Positions 44,444 to 52,984 of a stretch of 64,000 nucleotides of DNA are shown in pieces. Position 1 is the first letter of the stretch. Each line of letters begins with the position of its first letter. The stretch comes from Tunturibacter psychrotolerans (lineage in GTDB: Bacteria > Acidobacteriota > Terriglobia > Terriglobales > Acidobacteriaceae). The position numbers and the translations under genes are program-made. The stretch covers positions 2,418,001 through 2,482,000 of the forward strand of contig NZ_CP132942.1 in the NCBI RefSeq assembly GCF_040359615.1, in the 5' to 3' direction. A model generated the notes under the pieces. The model was not told the origin of the DNA. It did not search any database and saw only the letters and a list, made by a program, of their open reading frames with translations.

Positions 44444-45010
44444 ATGAACGTTCGCCAAGTGATTGTCTTTCTTCTTTGCTCCATAGGTATGAGAGCGCTC
44501 TCGCAGACGCCTTCTGTTATTCCGTCTCCGAAATTGGATGTCTACGCGAACTTCGTGGGAGACTGGGTCGGGACAGTTAAGAAATCGGATCATGGTGTCA
44601 TGGTAACCACTTCGGTTGAACTTAGTGTGGCCGAAAGCCCCAAGAAAAACTCCATGCGTTTCGATTACACATACGAAAAAAAAGACGAAAATCACTATCG
44701 GGACATTTCTCGGATAATGACGTTAGACCCCAAGACTTCTAAAGTGACTTCGCAATATAAAGGCGATAACAAGGAAGCTAGTGAAGCTGTCGGACTAGCG
44801 GAGTTTGCCGAAACGGGCTATGGCTCGTTCGTCGTCTCTCGTAAGGAAAGATCAGACGCTTATCCTTTTTACCGCTGCACTTTCAGTCTGACTCCAAATA
44901 CTTTCTCTTATCAACCAGAGGTAAGTTCGGACGGCAAGACATTCATGCCAACCTCCGTGTATACGTTTACGCGCAAGACATCAAATGCAACAAATCCGAG
45001 TCCGAATTAG
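44444..45010 (+). CDS. Secreted hypothetical protein
   Basis: 188 residues with a short signal peptide (1-20, ending ALSQ). The mature part begins LDVYANFVGDWVGTVK, which recalls the start of lipocalin-like/DUF1579-type beta barrels (F-x-G-x-W-x-G). A single cysteine (FYRCTF) is present. The GC content is visibly lower than that of the neighbours (many AAA, ACT and TCT codons), so it may be a recent acquisition. The role is unknown. Confidence 0.65.
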   Translation: MNVRQVIVFLLCSIGMRALSQTPSVIPSPKLDVYANFVGDWVGTVKKSDHGVMVTTSVELSVAESPKKNSMRFDYTYEKKDENHYRDISRIMTLDPKTSKVTSQYKGDNKEASEAVGLAEFAETGYGSFVVSRKERSDAYPFYRCTFSLTPNTFSYQPEVSSDGKTFMPTSVYTFTRKTSNATNPSPN

Positions 45011-45049
45011 CGTTTCCGGATCAGAGATCCGAACGGTAGGGAGACGACT

Positions 45050-45817
45050 ATGAACATATCTTTTGAAAACCAGGTCGCCCTCGTGACAGGCGCCGCATCT
45101 GGCCTAGGTCTGGCGACGGCCAGGGCCTTTGCAGAGGCAGGTGCTTCCGTTGTCTTGGCAGACTGGAATGAGAAAGAAGTACAAGCCGCAGCGAAAGGCC
45201 TAGCCGACAAAGGTCATAAGACCCTTGCTGTTCGCTGTGACGTCTCGGACGACGCGCAGGTAGAAGCAATGGTGAAGCAGACTGTCGCCACATTCGGACG
45301 GCTCGACGCAGCCTACAACAATGCCGGCGTTCAAGGTATTCTCGCGGAGACAGCTGACTCTCCCCGCGATGACTACGACCGGGTCATGGCAATCAACCTG
45401 CGCGGCGTCTGGAGTTGCATGAAGTTCGAACTGCAACAGATGCGCGAGCAGGGCAGTGGCGCCATCGTTAATTGCTCGTCGCTTGGAGGCCTTGTAGGCG
45501 GCAATCGGCGCGGTACCTACCATGCTGCGAAGCATGGAGTCATTGGATTCACCAAGAGTGCTGCTCTCGAATATGCAACCCGTGGCATTCGCGTTAACGA
45601 CGTGTGTCCGGGAATGATTCAGACGCCCATGTCCGACAAGATGATCGCTGAAGGTCAAGGAGAAGAGTTGAACGCGATGTTGAAGGCTTACGTTCCGATG
45701 GGCCGAATGGGCCGTCCCGAGGAGATCGCTGACGCTGTCCTTTGGCTCTGCAGCTCAGCCGCCAGCTACATTACCGGTCAGTCGATCTCGGTCGATGGTG
45801 GCTACGTCATGCGCTAG
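45050..45817 (+). CDS. Short-chain dehydrogenase/reductase (SDR)
   Basis: A 255-residue classical SDR. The NAD(P) motif TGAASGLG lies at residues 13-20, D64 in CDVSD, NNAG at 90-93, and the catalytic S143/S144, Y157 and K161 (YHAAKHG) are present. The acidic D38 after the second strand (LADWN) suggests NAD(H) preference. The C-terminal SSAASYITGQSISVDGGYVM is typical of the FabG/2,5-dichloro-cyclohexadiene-type branch. GGGAGA lies before the ATG. The substrate is unknown. Confidence 0.9.
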   Translation: MNISFENQVALVTGAASGLGLATARAFAEAGASVVLADWNEKEVQAAAKGLADKGHKTLAVRCDVSDDAQVEAMVKQTVATFGRLDAAYNNAGVQGILAETADSPRDDYDRVMAINLRGVWSCMKFELQQMREQGSGAIVNCSSLGGLVGGNRRGTYHAAKHGVIGFTKSAALEYATRGIRVNDVCPGMIQTPMSDKMIAEGQGEELNAMLKAYVPMGRMGRPEEIADAVLWLCSSAASYITGQSISVDGGYVMR

Positions 45818-45885
45818 TAGGATGAGAATCATTCAGCAACTGGAAGCGATGAACGTGCCGGTCGGCCCAATGCGAACCGCACCAC

Positions 45886-46344
45886 CTACCCAACCACCAA
45901 TTCCATCACACTAGCCTCCACCCCATCCTCCACAGTCACAAACCCCACCGTAACCGGCAGGGAAAATCTCCGCGGCCCCGCGCTCCCCGGATTGAAATAA
46001 ACCACCCCATCCTTAACTTCAACCTTGGCCTTATGCGAGTGGCCACTCACCACCATCGCCACCCCAGCCGCCTTGGGGTTGATATCCAGGTCATGCACCG
46101 AGTGCACCAGATAAAACAGCTGTCCACCCAACTCCACCACATCCGTAGCAGGCAGCTCCGCACAAGCTCCCGATGTATCCACATTCCCGCGAATGGCAGT
46201 CACCGGAGCAATCTTGCGCAGCGCGTCGAGAATCGCAACATCCCCCACATCGCCCGCATGCAGAATATGTTCAACCCCACGCAGCGCAGCCAAAGCCTCT
46301 GGCCGCAACAAACCATGCGTGTCGGAGATAACTCCGATCAACAT
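45886..46344 (-). CDS. YfcE/MJ0936-type metallophosphoesterase
   Basis: A 152-residue phosphodiesterase. Metal-binding residues are in order: D8 and H10 (SDTHG), D37 (HAGDVGD), N59 (IRGNVD), H84 in LVHSVH, and the GHSH motif at 105-108. NPGSAGPRR follows as in YfcE. It hydrolyses phosphodiesters in a manganese-dependent way; the physiological substrate is unknown. It follows the discoidin-like gene on the same strand with a 26-bp gap. Confidence 0.9.
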   Translation of the reverse strand: MLIGVISDTHGLLRPEALAALRGVEHILHAGDVGDVAILDALRKIAPVTAIRGNVDTSGACAELPATDVVELGGQLFYLVHSVHDLDINPKAAGVAMVVSGHSHKAKVEVKDGVVYFNPGSAGPRRFSLPVTVGFVTVEDGVEASVMELVVG

Positions 46345-46370
46345 CGAATCACCACCATCAGCATAGCTCG

Positions 46371-46850
46371 TTACGCCAGCTTCAAACTCTGCAACGAAGC
46401 GTATTCCTTACTCAACTTCGGATCGTGGCTTCTATCCGGATCGATCCGCAGCTCAACCGTCGTCACGCCCTTCAGATCAACCGTGTAGTCTTCGATCTCT
46501 TCCGTCGAACCATTCGGCGAGAACGACCACTGCTGCCGTACGATCTCCTTCAGTTCAGTGCCGGGGCCCGCAAAAACCGCGAACTCTTGTGATCTCTCCG
46601 CAGTTTTATCCACAAAGTGCAATTGCAGCCGTTTGATGTTCATCGGCTCATCGAAGTGCAATCGGATCAGCTGCGGCCCTGTCGTTGCAGCCTTCCACCC
46701 ATCCGTCGCCTTCTTGCCCAGCGCATTTTCAATCGGAAACATCTCATCTTCGGAGCTGATCTCAACCCGCGCAATCCGCTCCAGGTCACGCCACAGATCG
46801 CTGATAGGAGTTGCTGCCGCAGTCGAAGGAGAAACGATACTCTTACGCAT
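46371..46850 (-). CDS. F5/8 type C (discoidin)-like domain protein
   Basis: 159 residues, no signal peptide. The core (about 45-155) reads as a beta-sandwich of the discoidin/carbohydrate-binding type: GWKAATTGPQLIRLHFDEPM, IKRLQLHFVD, then VDLKGVTTVELRIDPD and SLQSLKLA. Such domains bind sugars or surfaces, but an isolated intracellular copy without an enzyme domain is uncommon. It lies between a Dpp-type permease and a phosphodiesterase on the same strand. The functional link is unknown. Confidence 0.7.
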   Translation of the reverse strand: MRKSIVSPSTAAATPISDLWRDLERIARVEISSEDEMFPIENALGKKATDGWKAATTGPQLIRLHFDEPMNIKRLQLHFVDKTAERSQEFAVFAGPGTELKEIVRQQWSFSPNGSTEEIEDYTVDLKGVTTVELRIDPDRSHDPKLSKEYASLQSLKLA

Positions 46851-46905
46851 TCTTATTGCCTCTCAGTTCCAAGGCCAAGCATATCCGATAACCCATCGCC
46901 ACGTT

Positions 46906-47808
46906 TTACAGCCCAGTCCTAAGCCTGGTCCGCGGATCGAGATAATCCCGCAGCGCATCCCCGATAAAGTTAAACGAAAGCACGCAAAGCATCACCGCCA
47001 TCGCCGGAAAGAAGACCAGATGCGGCGAGTCGAACAGATGCGACCGCGCATCATTCAGCATCGACCCCCAACTAGCTGCCGGCGGCGGAACACCCAGCCC
47101 AAGAAAGCTCAACGTAGCCTCAGCCAGCACCGCCCCCGCCATCCCAATCGCCGCCTGCACAATCAGCGGCTGCAGAATATTCGGCAGAATATGTCGCGTC
47201 ATGATGCGAAGATCCGTCGCCCCCAACGCCCGCGCAGCTTCAACAAACTCCCGCTCCTTCACCGCCATCACCTGCGCCCGCACCAGCCGCGCGTACCCCA
47301 CCCACCCCGAGATCGCCAGCGCCAGAATCACATTCCCCAGGCCCGGCCCCATGAACGCAACAAACGCAATCGCCAGCAGAATCCCCGGCAACGCCAGAAA
47401 TGCATTTGTCACATAGATATTCACCACCGTGTCCGTCCATCCGCCATAAAACCCAGCCAGTCCACCGGCGACCAGCCCCACTGCCAGCGACAGCCCCACC
47501 ACGCTCACGGCCACCACCAGCGAAATCCTCGCGCCAAACAAAGTTCGCGAAAGAATGTCCCGCCCCAACTCATCCGTACCGAACCAATGCGCCCATGAAG
47601 GCCCCATCAGCCGCCCCGTCAGATCCAACCGCGCCGGATCCTGCGGCGCCAGCCACGGGGCAAACACTGCGCAAATCACAAACGCGATAAGTAGCCCGAC
47701 GCCCACGGCCGCCAGCGGCTGTCTCTTCGCAATCCCCACAATCGATCGTCCCGGAGCAACCCCGGCGTTCGCAACAGAAGTTTCCACGCCCCTAAATCCT
47801 ACATGCAT
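46906..47808 (-). CDS. ABC transporter permease, DppC-like (peptide/nickel type)
   Basis: About 300 residues from ATG 47808; a GTG at 47787 is an alternative. After the first helix comes GRLMGPSWAHWFGTDELGRD, the DppC/OppC signature (the family has HPLGTDxxGRD), then ILSRTLFGARISLVVA. The coupling loop is VKEREFVEAARALGAT and the end is LGLGVPPPAASWGSMLNDAR. It would pair with a DppB-type permease; the only one here is at 40283-41242 on the other strand. No binding protein or ATPase flanks it. It is convergent with nothing and divergent from no partner, an orphan. Confidence 0.9.
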   Translation of the reverse strand: MHVGFRGVETSVANAGVAPGRSIVGIAKRQPLAAVGVGLLIAFVICAVFAPWLAPQDPARLDLTGRLMGPSWAHWFGTDELGRDILSRTLFGARISLVVAVSVVGLSLAVGLVAGGLAGFYGGWTDTVVNIYVTNAFLALPGILLAIAFVAFMGPGLGNVILALAISGWVGYARLVRAQVMAVKEREFVEAARALGATDLRIMTRHILPNILQPLIVQAAIGMAGAVLAEATLSFLGLGVPPPAASWGSMLNDARSHLFDSPHLVFFPAMAVMLCVLSFNFIGDALRDYLDPRTRLRTGL

Positions 47809-47854
47809 CCCAGCAGAGGGAAGAGGGAAGCGCACCTCGCTGCGAAACCGAGAT

Positions 47855-48190
47855 CTAAGATCCGAACAGCTTCGTGAGATTCGTAAGCTTCAGAAGCTCC
47901 TGCAGGCGGGGCGTCAGGTTCTCCAGCCTCAGCTGGCAGTACCCTTCATTGATCGCCGAGACCTTCAACCCCACCAGCGTACCCAGTCCCAGGCTGTCCA
48001 GAAAAGTCACATCGTTCAGGTCGATCACGATGATCCCGCCCTGCGGTATCAACGGCTTCACGATGTCTCTTACTTCACCTGCCGTCTGGTTGATTAAACG
48101 GCCGTGGCACCGAACGGTCGTCACCTTCACGCCATTCTCGGTCGAGTTCTCTACACTGCAATTAAAGGCAACTTCCGGTGTCTCGGGCAC
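47855..48190 (-). CDS. STAS domain protein (anti-sigma factor antagonist type)
   Basis: A 111-residue single STAS domain. GRLINQTAGEVRDIVKPLI and IIVIDLNDVTFLDSLGLGTL carry the conserved aspartate-serine (DS, with the phosphorylatable serine about residue 66) typical of SpoIIAA/RsbV. The protein binds an anti-sigma factor when dephosphorylated, in partner-switching control. The start is GTG 48190 behind AGGAG. No anti-sigma kinase or PP2C phosphatase gene is in the window, so its partner is elsewhere. Confidence 0.88.
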   Translation of the reverse strand: MPETPEVAFNCSVENSTENGVKVTTVRCHGRLINQTAGEVRDIVKPLIPQGGIIVIDLNDVTFLDSLGLGTLVGLKVSAINEGYCQLRLENLTPRLQELLKLTNLTKLFGS

Positions 48191-48408
48191 ACTATCTCCT
48201 GAATTTTGAGCTACCGAGAAATTTACTCCTAAGCGAATCGCACCATTATTAATTTCCGGTTACGTGAAGCGCTGCGCCTAAGCTCCTGAAAACGCTCATC
48301 CGAGGTAAACCACGCAGCGACAACAGATGTGCCGCGTACTGAATCAAACCTAGACAGTAACCCGAATGGGGTTTTGTAGCTAACTCACGAAGCATATAGG
48401 GTTGAAGA

Positions 48409-50232
48409 ATGAAGGAACTCCGTCGTCTCGCCATCGCAATCCCCGCAGCTCTCCTCGTCCTCTGCCTCGCGGCAGCCTGGTGGACGCGAGGTGCGATGGC
48501 CCATATGCCATTTCTCAAAGCCAACGGCGGTCCTGCCGGTACTCACGGCCTCGTCGACCAGCGCCCATGGCAGACCATCGAGTCACTCGCCCCCCTTGCG
48601 GTCTCCGCCGAAGAGCAATCCTTCGCCCACGAGGCCGCCCGTCTCGCTGACCATGAAGTCGACCAGGCCTTCGCCCTCGCCCTGCGCGAGGCGACCCTTC
48701 AGACCCGCACCCTCACCGGCGATGCCCTCGCAGTTCAGGAAAGAGTCGCCCAGCTCCAGGACCTGGTCAAGGAAGACAAGTCAAAGGTTGACGCGCTCAC
48801 CACCTCCGTCAAGCAACCCAACGGAACAACCGCAAGCTCCGACGATCTCGACGCCGCCAAAGCGCAGCTCCAACTCGACAGCGACGAACTCGACGATGCC
48901 ACCGAGCTTCTTTCCCGCGCCAGCGGCGACAAACGCGGCCAGATCCAACAGGAGCTCACTGCCCGCCAGGCGGCGATGAAGAAGTACGACACCTCGCAGT
49001 CCAGCACCAGCGGCCAGATTGCTGTCCTCTCCGCCCGCCGCTACGGCACCCTCGCCGGTCGCATTTCGGCGTGGTTCGACCAGCGCAGCCGCATGACTCT
49101 CATTCGCCAGGCCAAAGCTGAAACGGATTCCGATGTTTCCACCCTCTCCGCAAAGCACGCCGACTTCGAAAAGAGAGCCTCGGCTGCCGCGGCAAACATC
49201 AACGCATCCGGCACCAGTGCACCCACGGACACAGTAAAAGACCGTGTCGCACGCATGAACCAGGCTCACACTCTCTCGCAGATGCACAGCATCGTCGAGG
49301 ATCAGCTCCAGACCCAGCAGCAACTCTCTGCCGTCTACGGCAAATGGCTCGCCCAGGTCCAACTCCAACACTCGATCGTCACCCACCTCGCGCTGCAATC
49401 GCTATCGCTCATTGCGTTTCTTGTCCTCTGCGGTGTCCTCCTCGCCACACTGGGCGGCAAGCTTCTTGATCGCCTGCGCATGGAGCAGCGCCGACTCCAC
49501 ACCCTCCGCACCATAGTCATCCTCGGCATCCAGTTCGTCACGCTCATGCTCGTACTCTTGGTCGTCTTTGGCGCGCCCAGTCAGGTTCCCACTATCCTCG
49601 GGCTGGGAGCTGCCGGCCTCACGGTGGTCTTCCAGGACTTCATCCTCGCCTTCTTCGGCTGGTTCATTCTCATGGGGAAAAACGGCATCCGCGTCGGCGA
49701 TTGGGTCGAGATCAACGGAGTCGGCGGCGAGGTCGTCGAGATCGGCCTCTTCCGCACCGCTCTACTCGAAACCGGCAACTGGACCGACAAGGGCCACCCC
49801 ACCGGCCGCCGCGTCACCTTCATCAATAATTTCGCCATCTCTGGCCAGTACTTCAACTTCTCCACCACCGGCCAGTGGATGTGGGACGAGATCACAGTCA
49901 ACATTCCACCGAGCATCGACTCCTACAAGACCATCGAGGCGATTCACAATACAGTCCTGAAGCAAACCGAACGCGACGCCAAGCTCGCCGAGCAGGAGTG
50001 GCAGAGCACAACGCGCCAGAATGGCCTCAGCCAGTTCAAGGCCACACCTTCAGTCGATATGCGCCCAGCCGCCTCCGGCGTCGACATCGTCGTCCGCTAT
50101 GTCATCCGCGCCGGCGACCGCTTCGAGATGCGCAACCGTCTCTACCAGTCCGTCATCAATCTGCTGCATAAATCAGCCGATACATCACCGAAAGCCAACA
50201 CCATCGATCAACGGGAGTTGACGAAGGTTTGA
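48409..50232 (+). CDS. MscS-family mechanosensitive channel with N-terminal coiled coil
   Basis: 607 residues. One helix near the N-terminus (about 4-26) anchors a long periplasmic part rich in heptads (about 65-310, with DLDAAKAQLQLDSDELDDATEL). Two further helices (about 325-345 and 362-390) lead into the MscS pore helix and beta domain: VLGLGAAGLTVVFQDFILAF, GIRVGDWVEINGVGGEVVEI. The C-terminal domain follows to about 595. Such large MscS-like proteins release solutes on hypo-osmotic shock or sense envelope strain. The stop abuts the stop of the convergent binding-protein gene. Confidence 0.88.
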   Translation: MKELRRLAIAIPAALLVLCLAAAWWTRGAMAHMPFLKANGGPAGTHGLVDQRPWQTIESLAPLAVSAEEQSFAHEAARLADHEVDQAFALALREATLQTRTLTGDALAVQERVAQLQDLVKEDKSKVDALTTSVKQPNGTTASSDDLDAAKAQLQLDSDELDDATELLSRASGDKRGQIQQELTARQAAMKKYDTSQSSTSGQIAVLSARRYGTLAGRISAWFDQRSRMTLIRQAKAETDSDVSTLSAKHADFEKRASAAAANINASGTSAPTDTVKDRVARMNQAHTLSQMHSIVEDQLQTQQQLSAVYGKWLAQVQLQHSIVTHLALQSLSLIAFLVLCGVLLATLGGKLLDRLRMEQRRLHTLRTIVILGIQFVTLMLVLLVVFGAPSQVPTILGLGAAGLTVVFQDFILAFFGWFILMGKNGIRVGDWVEINGVGGEVVEIGLFRTALLETGNWTDKGHPTGRRVTFINNFAISGQYFNFSTTGQWMWDEITVNIPPSIDSYKTIEAIHNTVLKQTERDAKLAEQEWQSTTRQNGLSQFKATPSVDMRPAASGVDIVVRYVIRAGDRFEMRNRLYQSVINLLHKSADTSPKANTIDQRELTKV

Positions 50233-51120
50233 TCAAAGGTTGGCCGCCCAGTCCGTCGTCTTGAACCAGTACTTCCGCCGCGTGCTGATCCATTTGTCCG
50301 CCTTGCGCGCCGCGATCCACGAGTTCAAATAATTCACGAAGTCCATGTCTCCGCGTCGTACCGCGAACGCCGCCGGAAACGTTCCAAGCGGAGCTACTGT
50401 CGGGACTGCCACCGCATCGGGATAGAGCTTCGCAAGAATCTCCAACCGCGGGCTGTCTGCAACGGCTGCCGCGAGTTTTCCAGCAACCAGATCGGTGAAC
50501 AGTGCACTGTCCTCCGTGTAGGTCTGGAACGAAGCCTTTGGAAACTCGAGCGCCGCCGGGTCCTCCGACGTCATTCCTTCCACCACCCCAATCGTCACAC
50601 CCTTCTTGTTGAAGTCTTCCATCGCCTTCAACTCGCCGCCTTTTTTTTTGCTCGTCGCAATCGTCACATCGGTCACGTTGTACGGCTCGCTGAAGTTCAC
50701 CACCAGCGCCCGCCGTGCCTCAATCGAAAAGCCCGCAATGATAATGTCGAAACGATTGGCCTCAAGATCAGGAATCAAGTAGCGAAACTCATCAGGATGA
50801 AACTCCACTTCGACGCCCATGTCGCGAGCCAGTTTCCTCGCCACATCGATCTCGAACCCCACCAGTTGTCCGTCTTTATCGTGCATTGCCCATGGAACAA
50901 TCTCCGCCACACCCACTCGCAGTTTGCCGCTCTTCTTGATCTCGGCCAGCAGATCCGCAGTACTGCGATCCGGCACCACGATCTCCTTCGAGGTGTTCGG
51001 CAGAATCGGCGGCGCCGGCGCCGCGGGCGTCTCCTGCGCCCCGGCCACCATCGCACACACTAGCAGGACAACCAAACCAGCAACCCGTTGCATCGATGGG
51101 TAAACAACAGCGTTCTTCAT
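50233..51120 (-). CDS. Extracellular solute-binding protein family 3 (amino-acid type), orphan
   Basis: 295 residues. A signal peptide (about 1-28) and Pro/Ala linker precede a type-2 periplasmic fold: KSGKLRVGVAEIVPWA, LVGFEIDVARKLARDM, DIIIAGFSIEARRALVVNFS, IGVVEGMTSED. These are the marks of polar-amino-acid binding proteins or related receptors. No ABC permease or ATPase gene is adjacent, so it may feed a distant transporter. A run of nine A in the coding strand (about 50641-50649, encoding KKK) is a possible slippage site. GGAGGAG lies before the ATG. Confidence 0.88.
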   Translation of the reverse strand: MKNAVVYPSMQRVAGLVVLLVCAMVAGAQETPAAPAPPILPNTSKEIVVPDRSTADLLAEIKKSGKLRVGVAEIVPWAMHDKDGQLVGFEIDVARKLARDMGVEVEFHPDEFRYLIPDLEANRFDIIIAGFSIEARRALVVNFSEPYNVTDVTIATSKKKGGELKAMEDFNKKGVTIGVVEGMTSEDPAALEFPKASFQTYTEDSALFTDLVAGKLAAAVADSPRLEILAKLYPDAVAVPTVAPLGTFPAAFAVRRGDMDFVNYLNSWIAARKADKWISTRRKYWFKTTDWAANL

Positions 51121-51165
51121 CTCGCGAGCTCCTCCTCAGGGTTGTTCAAAATGCTTGCGGCGTAT

Positions 51166-51711
51166 CTATCGTGGCGGCCTGCGCCCATAGTTGTGGTAGC
51201 CGTCGGCATATCCCGCGGCAAAGTCCCTCTCGTACTTCGTCGTATAGCGCTCGCTCCACCACTGGTAGAAGTCGCGCCTCCCCTCATCGGCATCCTGCCG
51301 TCCCATCCGGTATCCATCGTTGTAGTAGTTCACCCGCTCGTGATCGCCGCCATCATCGTTATCGGATTTCGACGCGGCCACCGCCGCCCCAAGAATCAAC
51401 GCGCCCAGAATGCCACCAGCAATGGCGGCGCCCGTATTGCTGCCGCTGTCGCTTCGTCCGCGTCCGTAGGTAAACTGCGCCCGGCACCCGCGATCCACCC
51501 AGATGCCGCGTGGATCGTACCCCCAGCTGTATCCCAACTGGCATCGCGAACCCGAGATCTGCCGCGTCAACTGAACCTGGTTCTGCGTATCCGCGCGGCA
51601 GTAGCGGTATCCGCCATCGTCGCTCGAGCAGGTGAGCCCTCCGGTTTGGGCCATGGTGAATGTGGAAGTAGAAACAATCAGAAGAGCAGCGACTGCACGA
51701 GAGACCCCCAT
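51166..51711 (-). CDS. DUF3011 domain secreted protein
   Basis: 181 residues with a signal peptide (1-22, ending TMAQ). Repeated cysteine-containing segments (LTCSSDDGGYRYCRAD, SGSRCQLGYSWGYDPRGIWV and DRGCRAQF) define the DUF3011 family, seen in lectin- and adhesion-like exported proteins. A glycine-rich helix (about 95-120, GAAIAGGILGALILGAAVA) may insert in a membrane. The C-terminus is Tyr/Asp/Arg rich (YNDGYRMGRQDADEGRRD). The function is unknown. It sits upstream of the orphan binding-protein gene on the same strand, 45 bp away. Confidence 0.85.
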   Translation of the reverse strand: MGVSRAVAALLIVSTSTFTMAQTGGLTCSSDDGGYRYCRADTQNQVQLTRQISGSRCQLGYSWGYDPRGIWVDRGCRAQFTYGRGRSDSGSNTGAAIAGGILGALILGAAVAASKSDNDDGGDHERVNYYNDGYRMGRQDADEGRRDFYQWWSERYTTKYERDFAAGYADGYHNYGRRPPR

Positions 51712-51823
51712 CAGCGTTCCTCCGAGGAGTGCGTAGACGTGACGTCAAATGCCAGACGATGCTACATCAAATCCGAGAGAAACCTTTGAAAGACTTCAAA
51801 GAAATGGAGCTTCACTTCGACTT

Positions 51824-52558
51824 TCAGTAACCAGCGTCGGTCGGTGCTGGGAAAACAGTGTAGTAGCCGGTATGAATCTCAGGCCGGTTGACTGGATGAA
51901 AAATCTGCTCCCGTTCCATCGGAGCGCTGTCGGAGTTGGAGCCACTTGAACCAGGTTCCCTCTCACGCGCAGGTTCCTCCGCGAGAATCGTCGAACTCGA
52001 AGACGCTTCTATCGTAGCGGGAGGCAAGAGAGATGCAGATGACACTTGCGTGTCGACCCCGATCGAGGTCTTCGTAGCAAGGATGCGGCGTAGCTTTTCG
52101 GAGCCACCCGATTTTGTCTTTTGCGGACTTTGGCTAACATCTTTGTACGCGCTCTGCCTCTCCTGCACCGTGGGAACTTCTTCCAGAAAATACCGAGGCA
52201 CTTTATTAGTGGGCGGGACCGGCAACTTCCGCGTGGTTCGATCAGAAACAACATGGTCGATCATTGGAACAGCGGATAGACTCGCCATCAAGAAGATCAC
52301 ATTCCACGGGGTACGCTGCCGCTCGAAAGAGGCACGCGTGATCGCACCCGCTGCTCCCGGAGAAGATTGCCACTCCCTGAGTACCCGAACCAGCGAGATT
52401 GCCGCTGAAGCGGCACATAGCAAGCAGACTGTTTGTGATGGTGGTGCCCCAAGATAGTACGTATTCCACGCAACTCCCGCGACGCCCCCTCCACACCCCA
52501 ACGCCCATAAAGCAATATAGCGATCACTCCAATACAGAAAAACTCTGAACTTCCCCAT
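51824..52558 (-). CDS. Hypothetical membrane protein with low-complexity tail
   Basis: About 244 residues from ATG 52558. Two or three hydrophobic segments in the first half (FRVFLYWSDRYIALWALGCG, SQTVCLLCAASAAISLVRVL and VIFLMASLSAVPMIDHVVSD) are followed by a long hydrophilic Ser/Pro/Glu-rich tail that looks disordered (TIEASSSSTILAEEPARERE). Three cysteines lie within membrane segments. I do not recognise the family. Confidence 0.6.
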   Translation of the reverse strand: MGKFRVFLYWSDRYIALWALGCGGGVAGVAWNTYYLGAPPSQTVCLLCAASAAISLVRVLREWQSSPGAAGAITRASFERQRTPWNVIFLMASLSAVPMIDHVVSDRTTRKLPVPPTNKVPRYFLEEVPTVQERQSAYKDVSQSPQKTKSGGSEKLRRILATKTSIGVDTQVSSASLLPPATIEASSSSTILAEEPAREREPGSSGSNSDSAPMEREQIFHPVNRPEIHTGYYTVFPAPTDAGY

Positions 52559-52984
52559 ATTGTCCGCCTTCCTGGCCCGGTCAGCGCCCTGCAACCGCAT
52601 TGAGGCAATTCTGAGACCAAATGAAATCCGCCTTCAAGCCAGGATGGGCGCGGTGACGATGCTGATAGAGCTCGCGTTCCGGCGCAGTCCGAACCTGCGA
52701 AGAAGGAATGGGCGTTCGACGCCTACGGTTTAACGGAAGGTCTATTACAAATTGCAATATGCCTAGTCCCCCAGGCGATTGAACGCTTGGGTTTTCGACT
52801 TATTTTGAAATCTCCAAAAGTCAATCCCTCGGTAGCGATTTTTTTGCTTGAAAGTTATCCCGCTGCCCCAGCTATACTTGGAACTTGTAGCAAAGCAGAT
52901 AAAACGCGGCCGGAGCATCCCGCCGGATAACCTGAATCATCTCAACAGCTTCAAACAAAAAGACCCCAAGGAGTCTCTTCCCCT
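52559..52984. other. Intergenic region upstream of the epimerase gene
   Basis: About 425 bp without a gene. A TTGAAA (52848-52853) and TATACT (52873-52878) pair is 19 bp apart, slightly long for a vegetative promoter, and lies about 105 bp before the epimerase ATG. Short T runs and a GAACGC direct repeat are visible but no stable hairpin was found. Confidence 0.4.

Noticed and set aside
46558..47598. 346-codon forward ORF opposite the DppC-type permease
   Set aside because: Basic His/Arg/Pro-rich shadow ORF; the permease signature is on the reverse strand.
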